Shown: positions 1 to 11,039 of the stretch, piece by piece
Position numbering within the stretch: position 1 is the first letter of the stretch
How the letters are laid out: each line of letters opens with the position of its first letter
DNA from: Isoetes taiwanensis
Lineage: Eukaryota; Streptophyta; Lycopodiopsida; Isoetales; Isoetaceae
DNA length: 64,000 nt
Reading direction: 5' to 3'
Assembly: GCA_021234155.1 (NCBI GenBank)
Contig: JAJEKV010000008.1
Location: 15,749,752-15,813,751, forward strand
Position numbers and translations under genes: made by a program
The notes under the pieces: generated by a model
Databases searched by the model: none
Told to the model about the DNA's origin: nothing
Seen by the model: only the letters and a program-made list of their open reading frames with translations

Positions 1-166
1 ACTGCTAAGGTGCTAATGCTAAGGTCTACTGATTGACGAAGCATGCATGGCCCAATATAGTGTTGTCCCAAGAATCATAGCCATGCCAAATATTCCAACA
101 CAAAGGGCAAGATATAAGCAAAGCACAAGATGCAAGTAAATTTATGATGAACATGAAGAAATGGTT

Positions 167-1618
167 TTATGTTGGTCCGAGACAATAATCTCCAATAGAA
201 CGAAATTTAACATGAACTAAAAGCCAAAAAAAGGGGAAATCTAATCGAGTACATTCAGGCAGATTAAGATTCCTGACTTCAAAATCCTCATCTTTGTCAG
301 AGATATTCTCTCTTATTTGTTCTTCCCAAAGTGTGGACTCACACATTACAGATTTGATGGCAAGAATTCTATAAAACTTGAGGGTCCTCACTGACAATGC
401 CACAGAACATAGAGTTCCAAGCATGCAAGCTATCGTAAGGACCAAGTAAGCAAAGTGGTGAACATATATGTGCAGGACATATGATACTATCCTGACGTCG
501 AGATTGCTATTCAACTGTACCATCGTAATGCTGCAAAGTATTATAGCATACATACCTTACATTTGTAACCAGCCATCCTGTTGAAAGACGCTGATGCTTT
601 GTTGCTGATGTATTTGTGTCAGGGAACTTGAACTCAGTACCTTGAACTAGATACCTTGAACTGAATATGTGGACTTATAAAAGAGCTTCACTGTTTGTTC
701 CTGCAAATGCGGATACCTTATTATGCTGCCCATTAAGAGGAATGGGGCTAAGTATACCTCAATCACGGGAAGTTCTCCAGGTAAAGAGATGTCAGGGATC
801 ACATCTTTGATAGAAACAGTAGCATCACCCAATGCTTCACTGTTTGTTCCTGCAAATGCGCATACCTTATTATGCTGCCAATTAAGAGGAATGGGGCTAA
901 ATTTACCTCAATCACGACAAGTTCTCCAGCTAAAGAGATGTCAGGGGTCACATCTTTGACAGAAACAGTAGCATCACCCAATGCTTTTGCTGCAAAATCT
1001 AGTGTAGAACTTGATAGTTTACTCACGATTATAGAAGGATATACATCAAAACACGACCGTGAAAACCTAGCAAAGCATGTCCAATTTATCTCTTGTAAAT
1101 GAATTCGAATACTTAAATGATAATAGATTCTCTCTACTGTACAATTATGTATGCTTCATAATCATTGTAGAACTTTTGTAACGTGTTATTATATGCATGC
1201 CTTAGATATTAGAGTTCAAAGGGCATATTTTTTCTGGATAAATACCGGGCCAATCATATAAACTGCGAAACAGAGTGGTTATCCAGATTCCGGATGAGTG
1301 CCCTGTCCAGTTGCAAGGATCAGTATCCGATAACACCCAATCATCTAAAACCCCAATGGATCAATCATTGAATCACTGCATCCCTATATCCATATTCTCC
1401 ATTTCCGATAGTGATCAGAAACGCAGAGAGGGAAAATTGGGGCAAAGAAACAGAAACAAAGATTGGAGCACAGAAACAGCAACAGGGATGATGAAAAAGC
1501 TTAATTTTTGTTTAAGGATCTGCTTACCTCTAGCGACAGTCAACGAAGGAGCTTCTGCAGTACTCGTGTCAGCAAGGGCCAGGATGCACCGGCTAGTTTC
1601 GGCAATCAATCTCTGCAT
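167..1618 (-). CDS. candidate multi-exon gene, unrecognised small membrane protein
   Basis: I do not recognise this protein. Four minus-strand segments join in phase with GT-AG borders. Exon 1 (1618-1528) starts MQRLIAETSRCILALADTST and ends before GTAAGC. Exon 2 (989-907) encodes an ALGDATVSVKDV stretch and ends before GTAAAT. A 17-nt exon (577-561) encodes DGWLQ plus two bases. The last exon (530-167) encodes about 120 residues and contains a hydrophobic segment around HHFAYLVLTIACMLGTLCSV that could span a membrane, followed by an acidic stretch (ENISDKDEDFEV). A second version of exon 2 lies at 849-758, so the exon appears tandemly duplicated. Short exons and the lack of a known domain leave the model unproven; it could be a chance reading of a decayed locus. 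Exon borders are inferred from sequence signals only. Confidence 0.35.
685..982. repeat. tandem duplication, 149-bp unit x2
   Basis: Positions 685-833 and 834-982 are two direct copies at an offset of 149 bp with about a dozen substitutions. Each copy contains the same minus-strand open segment, flanked by a GT donor and a TTTGCAG-type acceptor, so the unit looks like an exon with flanking intron sequence. Confidence 0.85.
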
Positions 1619-1890
1619 ACCGTATGTGTACTATGGTATTTGCCATGGAAGCGCGAAAAAAAAAAAAAAAACTCTTTAAGTCTGATTAACATCAGACTTT
1701 TAGGACCTCTAAGTCCATTTGGACGTAAAAGTCTTTTAACTGCAGTCCTGAACTAGATACAGGTGATTATCCAATTGAGGCCTTGATTTAAGATATTAAT
1801 AAACACAAATTTAAAGATATATTCCGAAGAGTCAAATAAATAAAACTAAGTTTAAGATATAACCACAATTATATGTTTCGAGACAAAATG

Positions 1891-2072
1891 CAATCGTGGT
1901 ATTTATCAACCACCGTCATGTTTGAACTAGCATGAACTGAAAAAAACTCCGTGTATTTTTTCTCTCAATGTGGTTTTAACATGACACTCACTAAAAAATT
2001 GGTTAAGTCCACAAAAACCTCGTGTATTTTTTTTGGTTCAAACATGACGGTGGTTGATAAATACCAGTCCTG
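1891..2072. mobile_element. MITE, probably Mutator-like
   Basis: The element is a short non-coding fold-back sequence. A perfect 31-bp inverted repeat (1897-1927 against 2036-2066) begins TGGTATTTATCAACC. The outer 6 bp on each side pair only partly (CAATCG against CAGGAC). The element is flanked by identical 9-bp direct repeats GACAAAATG at 1882-1890 and 2073-2081. A 9-bp target duplication is typical of Mutator-like transposons. There is no room for a transposase, so it would depend on an autonomous relative. Confidence 0.65.
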
Positions 2073-2082
2073 GACAAAATGT

Positions 2083-3396
2083 AGAAAAGGAAAACAATAG
2101 GCTTACTTTTAAGATAAGGACAAACAATTACATTAATGAAAGAAACTAACAAATGATAGAGCAATAAGCGTGGAACAAACCTAGATATAGAACCATTCAC
2201 TAAAGAGGAAGACCTTTTCATATTTCATAAAACAAATGAAGTTTAAATAGATAGAATATCATTTTTTATTTGAAGCTTATCAAGACACATAAGCTAGAAT
2301 TTTGATCTTAAGTAGAGACTAGTAGCAGTATAAGGACAAAGAAAACCATCAATGATAGAAAAAGATGTCTGCTAGAAATTGAAGCTTAATTGCAAAATAC
2401 AAAAATACTGAAATAATAGTTTCGAAAACAGTGTGTTCTAATCCAAGTGAAGATAGTGTTCTGTTGTAAGCAAAGGTCTGCAAGTCTTGTTTAAGCAAAA
2501 ATTCTTTTGCCCAAACTACCACGAAACAAACTTCACACGGAGGAACAAGTTTGATTACCTGCAGTGGAACCAAGTGCAAGTTAGCCAGGAACTGGGTAAA
2601 TGCACAAGCCACAAAACAAATAAGCAATAAACTTGTTCGGCTTAACGCCCTTCACCAAAATAGTTAAAAAACATTCTTAGATGGATATATTAACTATGCT
2701 CAAACTGTATTAGACATATATTAATCCAATTTAGACAATTTACCTAGCCTATGAACACAAAACATCAATAATTTAACAAAAGGTTGAGGCAGCATATTAA
2801 AACCAGAATAATAGAACTTGTGGGTACCAAATAATGCATATGAATAAGTAAAGCACAAACTGTCACTAAAGAGAAGACCTAACAGCGAAATAAATAGCAG
2901 ATCCCCGTTAGTTAAGTCATAAAGCAATACATAAAGGGCATTAAATGTACAGATCGATTAGCTATAGAACACGCATTGCAGGATAGAATATGAAAAATCT
3001 ATAGTAAATAAGAGAAGCTAGAACTTAGAATTAAGAGAAAGGGAAAAGCAATTTATCACACATGAGATAGGAAAATACATTTAACTAGAAAAACCACGTA
3101 GTTAACTAATGTAGGCCTAATTATAGACAGCATCTAGGCAACTCTAGAAACAGTAAAATAAAGAGCACCAAACAGTAAACAATTATGCACGAAAATTATG
3201 TCAACAAGTAGTAGAGATACAAAGGTGCAATACATAATATTAGAGGTAGAAAGTCATAGACATTATGTACATGCTGTGTTTGAGAGATCGAATTTAAGAG
3301 TAAGGAAAAGATTAGACACCTATGACACTAAGATGTCCTACTAGATCAAGAGCTAAACCATCTATAATTTACTAGATTTGATGCCTATTCTGATGT
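2083..3396. other. AT-rich stretch without recognisable gene
   Basis: Only short open frames occur on either strand and none has a recognised domain. A minus-strand frame at 2349-2627 has a possible splice junction near 2558 but nothing that identifies a product. Confidence 0.5.
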
Positions 3397-3948
3397 TTAG
3401 AAGTAGAAATAGCTTAAGTCCGGAAAGAGAATTAGAAAAAACCCTGGACAGGGCACGAGATAGAAACTCAGCAAGTTAAAATAGTGAATAGAAAATCTGG
3501 TTATTATTGTTGCCATCATTCTTGTTGACAGTTGATTTGCTGGAGCATTAATCAGATCATTGCTAAGATATACTGGATGATTGGGAGGGCCCAATTTTAT
3601 AGGAGCGGGAACCTGAATACTCTGTGCAGAACTGCCTTCCCCTTCTAGATTCGTAGGGCGTTTTCCAGCTGCTACAACCTTAGTAGATTTATGAAACTCG
3701 AAAAATTTCTCTCTCTTTTCAGCTTTCTTCTTTTCCTCCGCCATTTTGATCAGATTGGACTTGTTAAGTCCTCCTTTGCATCTACCCATAAATAGGGTAA
3801 CCTTAAGCTTCAGCCCAGCCGGATCATATTTGATATTGGAAGAAAGATAGAAATATTCAAGCTGCAGAGAGATGCTAAATAAACAGACCTGGATATGGAC
3901 TTGTAACCGAAAAAGACCTTGCCGAATTAGGTCTACATCTACTGCCAT
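3397..3948 (-). CDS. unrecognised 183-aa open frame, possible gene fragment
   Basis: I do not recognise this protein. The frame opens with MAVDVDLIRQGLFRLQ. From about residue 40 it reads like real coding sequence: YDPAGLKLKVTLFMGR, then a strongly charged segment (MAEEKKKAEKREKFFEF), then a Ser/Gly-rich part (NLEGEGSSAQ) and a proline-containing part (PAPIKLGPPNHPVYL). The final 50 residues are hydrophobic and aromatic and look like untranslated or intron sequence read through. Composition changes at both ends suggest the true exon is only the middle part. It may be an exon of a host gene or a piece of a retroelement gag/ORF1. No partner exons could be identified. Confidence 0.3.
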   Translation of the reverse strand: MAVDVDLIRQGLFRLQVHIQVCLFSISLQLEYFYLSSNIKYDPAGLKLKVTLFMGRCKGGLNKSNLIKMAEEKKKAEKREKFFEFHKSTKVVAAGKRPTNLEGEGSSAQSIQVPAPIKLGPPNHPVYLSNDLINAPANQLSTRMMATIITRFSIHYFNLLSFYLVPCPGFFLILFPDLSYFYF

Positions 3949-4014
3949 CGTGACGGATTAGGGATATGGAGCGTTTCAAACATTAAAGTTACAGTAATAA
4001 GGGCACATCAATTT

Positions 4015-4296
4015 TTGGTATCGATTGCTAATGGTCTCGGGGTGCATATTTCTCAATCCATTATGAACGGTCCTAGAATTTGTGTATCTATGTCGGTAGA
4101 TACTTCATTGCCAGATTGTATTGTGGTGAAAAGTGGTCCTTGGTACAAGAAGTTGGACCTCAAATTGTTGAATGGCTCAGAATTGGCTTGTTTATTTCCT
4201 GATAAAGAGGCACTCTCTTCCTTTCGACGTGGTCCTTATGGTTACAGCAGATGCGACCTCCTTCTGCGCCTCTCTAGTCTCCAATTCAATCTATAG
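4015..4296 (+). pseudogene. possible LINE ORF1-type (DUF4283-like) fragment
   Basis: The translated segment contains GLGVHISQSIMNGPRICVSM followed by LPDCIVVKSGPW. This resembles the conserved stretch in plant LINE/retroelement ORF1 proteins where the RNA-binding DUF4283 region leads to a zinc knuckle (pattern: G-P-R-I-C-V ... L-P-D). The frame stops after 93 codons and the knuckle cysteines are absent, so this would be a decayed remnant. The family assignment rests on one short motif. Confidence 0.3.
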
Positions 4297-4835
4297 TTGA
4301 TGTTTCTCAGATGTTACCTTGCCCTATCGCTTCTTTTATTTCTTTTTCCACCACCATTCCTCCTTCCTTGAGTTCCTCTATAGTACAGACATCTGCGCTT
4401 ATGGTTGCTCGTGACTCTTATGTTAATAATACCATTGATGTATCTTCTCATTTAGTTCAGGTGCTTGAGGTTATCATGTCTGATAGCCTCACTATTTAAT
4501 GTATTAAAGAGCCTTGGCAGAAGGTTAATTTGAAGAAGGCTGCAAGAAAAAAGAGTTGCAAATTGATGTGAGCCTGGTTCTTCCAGTGTGAGCTTATCAA
4601 GAAATGGAGTTTCTACTACCTCTCTTCCTTGCCATATTGTGTGGCATGACAACTTGATGTCAGCTGATGAGTAGCTAGATATGGTGAAGTATGTTGATCA
4701 TGATGAGGCAGCCAACTGCCTCAAAGTAGTACAAGAGAGATGATTTTTACTGTGTATAGGTGTCTTTGCCGAAGGGGTTCGATTGTCTTCTGTGACGCTC
4801 CTTACAAAATATACGGCACCCGGCCATACACTCCG

Positions 4836-5225
4836 TAGGAAATCCCCCATCCGGTCCTTCGACTGCACGGGCCCTCCGTCTATCCCGCACTCTAGGGTAT
4901 CCCCAGTGCGGGAAGGGGACACGAAGGTGTCTTACGCGCCCTTCCCCTATGGGCTCCTATCACAACGGAAGCATAAACAACGTCAGAACTAGCAATAACA
5001 ATACATCACACTACCCCAAAGGGTAGCACATCCACATATCCGTAGCTACAACAGAGATAAAAATATGCCATAAAACATGAGAGCTCCTACCCAATGCTCA
5101 GACTCATGGGGAGGTAGACTGACGGCTAGGCCTCAAGATAGAGTAGACAGAGTCATAACAATGGCGGGGCTGGCTATAGACAATGGCTAGGGTTGACCAC
5201 TCCATCCGCCCCTCCTGTGCATACT
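4836..5225 (-). repeat. partial LTR-like fragment, inverted copy of 37040-37430
   Basis: Read on the minus strand, this segment matches 37040-37430 over several hundred bases with many substitutions. Shared blocks include CTAGGGTTGACCACTCCATC near 5190 and GACACGAAGGTGTCTT near 4918. The partner copy follows a gypsy integrase remnant, so the sequence is best explained as part of a gypsy-type LTR. No intact termini or target duplication were found here. Confidence 0.5.
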
Positions 5226-5563
5226 TTGACTCATGTTGATATGTTGCTACCCTGTATTTAATATATGGCAGGTTTTTTCTAGAGTTGTATCTAGAAATTC
5301 TAACAAGGCTATTTACCATGGGTGTGCCTTGATCTTATGGAGTATCACAATCTATAATTTTATAGATTTTGCATGCATGCATGTTATACATTTGTTGTTT
5401 ACGAAAGGAAAAAAGGCTTGCATATTATAGTTCCTCACATTTGAGTGTTCCCTAATTTTCTTTGAAAAAGCTCTTGCATTTTATGTCATGCCACTTGTAG
5501 CTTTTTTATTTTGCAGATATGTGGTTTTATTCTCATGGTCTATAAAAAAAGCAAGGTAATAAA

Positions 5564-5669
5564 GAGTGGCTAAAATTCGCCAAATGGCGATTTTTTAGAT
5601 CTTTTGTCAAATTTCATGGCTAAAGTTTATAAAGGCAAATTTTTTAGAAAAGGTATAATTTAGCCACTC
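5564..5669. repeat. small fold-back element
   Basis: The ends GAGTGGCTAAAATT (5564) and AATTTAGCCACTC (to 5669) are inverted copies about 106 bp apart, and the inner sequence includes a small GCCAAATGGC palindrome. This is the form of a small non-autonomous MITE, but no clear target duplication was seen. Confidence 0.45.
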
Positions 5670-5699
5670 CAAAAGGGGATAAATTCTGAACGCTCAGAG

Positions 5700-6763
5700 T
5701 TTAGCTGGGATTATTTGCTGCATGGTGTACTGAATCGCCTTCTCTAAAGTTGATTAGGAGAACCCTGATCAATTCAAATAGCCATGCCAATTCTATTCAG
5801 GGACCTCTTTCATTTAGCAATTGTAATTAGCTACCTCAATCATATTTTGAATTTGTATCTATAAGTTGTTTAGGTTAAATGCTATGAAGAATGTTATATG
5901 ATGCGCATTTTAAGCTTTAACTAGTAGTGATCTCTTCTTGCAATTGTTGACCCTAAGGTGCTTCATCACCAGATTCACCATTTGGATGCATTTGACCCCA
6001 ACTTAAACATGCATGTTCCTTCAAACAATATTGTTTGTTCCTTATGAATTGTACTTTGAACAACTTTGTTATCATTTTGTAAAAGAAGTATATTGAATCA
6101 ATGTCATTCATGTACTAATCAGTGCTCAAAGTTTGAAGTTAAATAATTGCACTTTAGCTGGGGACCAAGAAAAATTCGTCAACATCATAATTTCATGTCG
6201 TATAAATTGTACATTTTAGCCAAGTGGAAAGATAAGTAAAGGGCTTTATTTTATCAAATTTCGCCAAGAAAAAAATCTAAGAACTTTTGTTTTTCATAGG
6301 TTTAGCCAATCTTAATTTGAATAGAAAAATATTTAGGGCCGTTAAATTTTACCCTGAAAAAAAAAGAGATTTCTTTTGGCTACAAAAGGGAATATTGCTT
6401 TTTCTTATTACATTTGGGAAATGTAGGAGTGAAAATCCAAAGCTATGGAAATGGACAGTGGCCTCTAGCTTACAGAAATGTAAGCCATACGATTTCACTG
6501 CAGTTTGTCAGTTGGAAGCTTGCCAGCGAGATGGAGACATTTCCTTCCAAGCATAGATGTTGAAGGTAAAATATGAGTCATTGGCAGTCTAAGATAGCTT
6601 ATAGATTTAAATGAATATGAATGTTCTGACATAAGGCAGAAAATCTATCTAAGATTTCCATATCCTGAGTACTAGACTGTGCAAATAGCCACAACACACA
6701 CAAGCAATTCTTCCTTGGTGTCTCTTTTATTAGCTTCATCCATATCCGAATGCTTTCCCCTTC
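5700..6763. other. AT-rich spacer, no gene seen
   Basis: Homopolymer runs and short open frames only. The stretch leads into the LINE that begins to read clearly at 6764. Confidence 0.4.
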
Positions 6764-7260
6764 TTGAAGGAACCGCGTGATTCTTGGGAGACAGTTCGTG
6801 TGCTATTTAAGATTAATCCAAGTGTGTGTCCACATGTAGGTTCTCTGTGTTGGTGGATTCCTCTGGATAATCACATACCTCTGTATGCTACTGTACATCC
6901 ATTGACTCAGAGGCGTTGGAGGCTTGCTGGTATTCGCACAGTTGGTGCTTGGTATGAGTTGTTGACTTGGGATGCTTTTCAGACTAAGTTTATGCTATCT
7001 CGATGGGATAGAGCTCTGTGGCAAAAGCTGGCTGACATTATGCCAGACGCACAATCACTTGATGTGCCTATTTGGGCTGGTCCCCAAATTGTTAATACAG
7101 AACGTCTTGTGCATTCATTATATCAAAAGCTGGTTGATGTTGACATTGTCCCCCTCCGGGTCTAGTTGGCAGCTCCGCATTCTCCCTCCTAAGTGGAAAT
7201 ATATGTGGTCCTGTGTCTGGAATAAATTGCTTCATCCCAAAGTTTCTACCTTATGGTGGC
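6764..7260 (+). pseudogene. LINE ORF2 C-terminal part, left half
   Basis: The frame encodes the region after the reverse transcriptase of a plant L1-type LINE. The key indicator is the end, which reads PPKWKYMWSCVWNKLLHPKV up to LWW, the start of the zinc-binding reverse-transcriptase domain (zf-RVT). Two overlapping frames are needed, with a switch near 7165, so it is frameshifted. The element is cut at 7260 by an LTR retrotransposon and continues at 14056. The RT and endonuclease parts were not found upstream, so this is a 5'-truncated copy. Confidence 0.7.
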
Positions 7261-8678
7261 TGTGACGGTCCTTCGCCCGACACTTGCTATTACAGAAATA
7301 CTTCACACAAAGCCTAAGATCTCACGGGTGCAGAACCTACACGTCGTCCCCTAGTCCCAAGTAATCTGTTGCGGTCTCCCTAAGCTACGGGTCTCTAGCT
7401 CGGGGAAAAACCTTCACCTAGAAGCAACTCGACGTGACCAGCGTCGAATCCGCACTAGCGAGCTTCGTCAGTGCCCACTCGCTAGTGTTGAGTGCTTAAC
7501 ACCCGTGGCCTCGGTTTCTGCTTATTCTCCCCGGAGAGTTGTGGGCAGACCAAGGTGCAACTAGGCTAGCAACATTATGAAAGTACAATTCCATTTAGCT
7601 GTCAAATTTGACATTTTACTTGTTCTATGTATTGCCGTTCTAATATTTGTAAGGTGTATCTATAAGCAACTCAAGACACCCTAACTCATAAAGATTGACA
7701 TAATTTTATCCATAAGCTATAAGTAAATATCAAAAGACTTTGAAAACAAAGATAAATATCTTGAATAAACAATCTCAAAACTTTCGACTTTGTGTAGGCT
7801 TGAACCCTTGCCATCAAGCCAAGAGACCAAGCCCTTAACCACTAAACCAAACTACCTTTTATTTTTTAAAAGAAGCTCGTTCAACTCTTAAACTCTTAAA
7901 CTCTTAAACTCTATAATGGAACGAAATAATAGAAGAATTATCTTTTAATTACAGCAAACCCTAACGGGATTACAGCGGCGGTCGACTCTGTGGAAGGATT
8001 CCAGATCAGGGAGCGGCCAACCTATTTATTATCTGTTTTGATTCTTTGTGTGGGTATTTTAAGTAGACTAGGTTCAGATCCTTTCGATTTATCATGCAGA
8101 AGCAGACAAAGCCAGGCAAAGCCAAGAGAAAACGATTCCAGAGAAGGGCCCGTCTTGCCAGATGAATGCACTTGTTACTATTAGATCTAATCTATTGCCC
8201 TGTGAATCCGACTCCCTCTGATTTTGTTCAGCGCAAACAGGGCCGGCTGGTTGTAATTTCGTGATGATTTCAGAGGAAGCTACCAGATCTAGTGCTGGAT
8301 TAAATAGGGATTTCGGCCCTTGGGCTCATAGAAGAACCCATCGATTCATAGTTTAAAGCAGGATGCTATTGTTTTTCTTCTCTGATGCCACAGCCAATAG
8401 TTACCACTGTTCTTCTATATCTGTATATGATGATTATCTCTTCTTAAGAAAACATCAAACACAATCTTACCTCTAGATCGCTTTCTCGAATTTCTACTTG
8501 TCTCTCCCTCTTTTATTCTGAGATCCTTCTCCTCCTCCCCTTTCTCACGTTTCTTTTTTCCTTCCCTAATTCCAACTTCCTTCCATTACTTCATGGCCAC
8601 ATCACCCCTTATGCCACGCCATCCCTTAATTATTTAGTATAGCTTAGAACATACAACCACAATAAAATTCACATCACA
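7261..8678 (-). repeat. LTR of gypsy element (3' LTR in element orientation)
   Basis: 1418 bp, beginning TGTGACGGTCC and ending ATCACA on the plus strand. The first 700 bp or so and the last 150 bp are nearly identical to the partner LTR. The middle (about 7965-8520) differs at many CAG/CTG sites, where this copy has CAG or CTG and the partner has a CG form. Confidence 0.95.
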
Positions 8679-8693
8679 TTCTTATCCCCTTTA
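8679..8693 (-). promoter_or_regulatory. polypurine tract of gypsy element
   Basis: Directly next to the inner end of the 7261-8678 LTR, the minus strand reads AAAGGGGATAAGAA. This is the usual position and composition of the plus-strand primer for reverse transcription. Confidence 0.75.
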
Positions 8694-8749
8694 AGATTCG
8701 ACGTCCTCGTCGAATAAAATTCACATCACGTTATTACAAATATACTCCT

Positions 8750-9139
8750 TCACAACTTCATGTATTGTTTATACTTAACAAGTTTGATACATCTTTTAGA
8801 CAACCTTATTCCATGGCATGATATAGATTGAAAAAGGTTCGGGAAATCTTTAGCATATTTTGCTTCGGCCTCGTTTAACTCCATCCATGTTGCATCCTCT
8901 ATAGGGTAATCCGCCCATTGTATAAGGATTTCTTTGATCGTTCTACTACGTAGCTTCCGTTCCCGATACTGCAATATTTGGGATGGCATTACTTCAAAGG
9001 TGTTATTCTCCTGGATTAATTGCAAATCCGGACGCACTTGATCTCCATCATGTAAGGAAGGTTTTAATAAACTGACATGAAAAACATCATGAATCTTTAC
9101 ATGTGGTGGCAACTCTAATTGGTAGGCTAGGTTCCCCAT
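8750..9139 (-). pseudogene. gypsy integrase C-terminal / chromodomain-like part
   Basis: The frame begins in the conserved post-integrase segment (LAYQLELPPHVKIHDVFHVS), typical of gypsy polyproteins (L-P...I-H-x-V-F-H-V-S-L-L). It ends with a chromodomain-like segment around residues 60-105 (ILIQWADYPIEDATWMEL). In plant chromoviruses this domain binds chromatin and guides integration. It overlaps the integrase frame but is out of frame with it, so the polyprotein is frameshifted near 9130. Confidence 0.8.
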
Positions 9140-9962
9140 CTTTTAATGATTTTAAAAGGACCAGCATATCTTGGAACAAGCTTCCTACATTTCCCAATTC
9201 TGAGCTGACTTTTCTTCGGTTTAACACGGAGATATACAAGGTCTCCCACCTTGAATTCTCTATGTATTCTATGCTTGTCTGCAAATTGCTTCTGTCTATG
9301 TTGTGCTTCTCTAGCCTGCTTCTTATAAGCTGCACTTTATCTGCATATTCCTCCAACATCTGTCTAGAAATTTTGGATTTAACCATGGGATCATACCAAT
9401 TTATTAAGGCATAACAATCCTGTCCGTAAAGTGCTTCGAAAGGTGTCATTCCTATAGATCCCTGTTTAGAATTATTGTAAGCAAACTCTGCTAAAGGTAA
9501 CAATCCTTCCCATTTCTTTGGATTGTCTTGACAGTACATCTGCAACATATCCTCAAGAACCCTGTTTACTCTTTCTGTTTGTCCATCAGTTTCTGGGTGA
9601 TAGGCTGTGCTCATCTGCAATTGAGTTCCAACTCCCTTGAAAAACGAAGTCCAAAAATTACTAGTAAACCTTGGATCTCTATCTGAAACAATACTTGTAG
9701 GAATGCCATGTAAATGAAAGATGTCATGAATAAAGATATTAGCAGTTTCCTTCGCTGTTATTGTTTTTCTAACTGGAAAGAAGTGAGCATGCTTAGTTAA
9801 CCTGCCAATCACCACGAGAATAGCATCCTTTCCTGTTTGTGTTCTTGGCAATCCTACTATGAAATCCATGCTGATAGATTCCCATTTTCTTTCTGGAATA
9901 GGTAACGGCTGCAAAAGGCCAGATGCCCTAATCTGTTCGGCCTTAACACGTGAACACATCAC
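9087..9962 (-). pseudogene. gypsy integrase core
   Basis: The catalytic core of an LTR-retrotransposon integrase is visible. The first Asp lies in SMDFIVGLPRT, the second in IVSDRDPRFTSNFW, and Glu lies in HPETDGQTERVNRVLEDML, which together make the DDE triad. GMTPFEALYG follows, as in gypsy elements. The HHCC zinc-finger region upstream is interrupted: a cysteine-containing start (CSRVKAEQIR) follows a stop near 9963-10080. The last 40 codons have shifted out of frame relative to the chromodomain-like frame. The element is therefore inactive although the catalytic residues survive. Confidence 0.9.
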
Positions 9963-10080
9963 ACAATTTCGGATATACTTACGAACATAATCTTTTAATC
10001 ATGGCCAAAAGAAACTTCTCTTTACCTTGTGATATGTCTTATGAAACCCTGGATGACCTGATATCACTGCATCATGACAT

Positions 10081-11013
10081 TCATTTAGTATCTTTTTTTT
10101 TAATGTGATCTATTGCAGGAATACAAACTCTTGATTTGTATCTCAATATTCCCTTTTCAAAACTATAATTATCCTTTATCTCCAGATTTTCTTTTTGTAC
10201 TTCCTTCAATTTTGGTCCAAAATAATTGTCTGTAGCAATAGTACTTTTCACCTCATCCAACCAATCTGTTGTAATAATCGTTATTGCATAACAAGTGGGA
10301 AGTCTAGACAAAGCGTCTGCAACGACATTTGTACTGCCCGTTTTATAATTAATCTGAAAGTCATACTCTTGAAGAAATTCCATCCACCTACGCTGTCTCA
10401 AATTCAAATTAGGTTGCTTCATAAAGTATGCAAGGCTAGCATGGTCAATATGCACCTCAAAATGATTCCCTAATAGGTAATGTCTCCAAGCTCTAAGTGC
10501 ATGTACAATTGCCAATAGTTCCTGATCATGGGTGGGATAATTTTGTTCGGCATCGTTCAACTTATGAGAAATATATGCACATACATGCCTGTCTTGCATC
10601 AATACAGCTCCTGTCCCTTCCCCACTAGCATCTGTCATATTCTGATACTTCTTACGTGGATCTGCCACTTTTAAAACAGGCGCATTTATCAACTTCTCTT
10701 TTAATTCTCTGAAAGCTTTCTCACATTTCTCATTCCATTGAAAAGCAATATTTGATTTTATAAGCGTTGTCAAGGGACTTGCTATTGTAGAGAAACTTTT
10801 GATAAATTTTCTATAGAACCCTGCAAGTCCTAAGAATGAGCGCACTTGTTTTGGGTTTTTAGGAACTGGCCATTCTCTTACGGCCTCAACCTTTTTGGGG
10901 TCAGGTTTAATTCCCTCTGCTGAAACAATATGACCTAAATAATCCATTTCGGTGCTACAAAATAAACACTTGACTTTCTTAGCATATAATTTTTCTCTTT
11001 TTAAAATACCCAA
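10081..11013 (-). pseudogene. gypsy reverse transcriptase (C-terminal end) and RNase H
   Basis: The frame starts inside the thumb end of RT (YLGHIVSAEGIKPDPKKVEA, then VRSFLGLAGFYRKFIKSFS) and runs through the RNase H domain (ASGEGTGAVLMQ, HDQELLAIVHALRAWRHYL, HIDHASLAYF) to NVVADALSRLP. These are hallmark gypsy motifs. The RT catalytic YxDD box should lie just upstream, but the coding match stops at about 11040 (NQHREHLRIVLGILKRE). Only the last part of RT remains. The frame ends in the integrase zinc-finger spacer. Confidence 0.9.
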
Positions 11014-11039
11014 AACAATTCTCAGATGTTCTCTATGCT

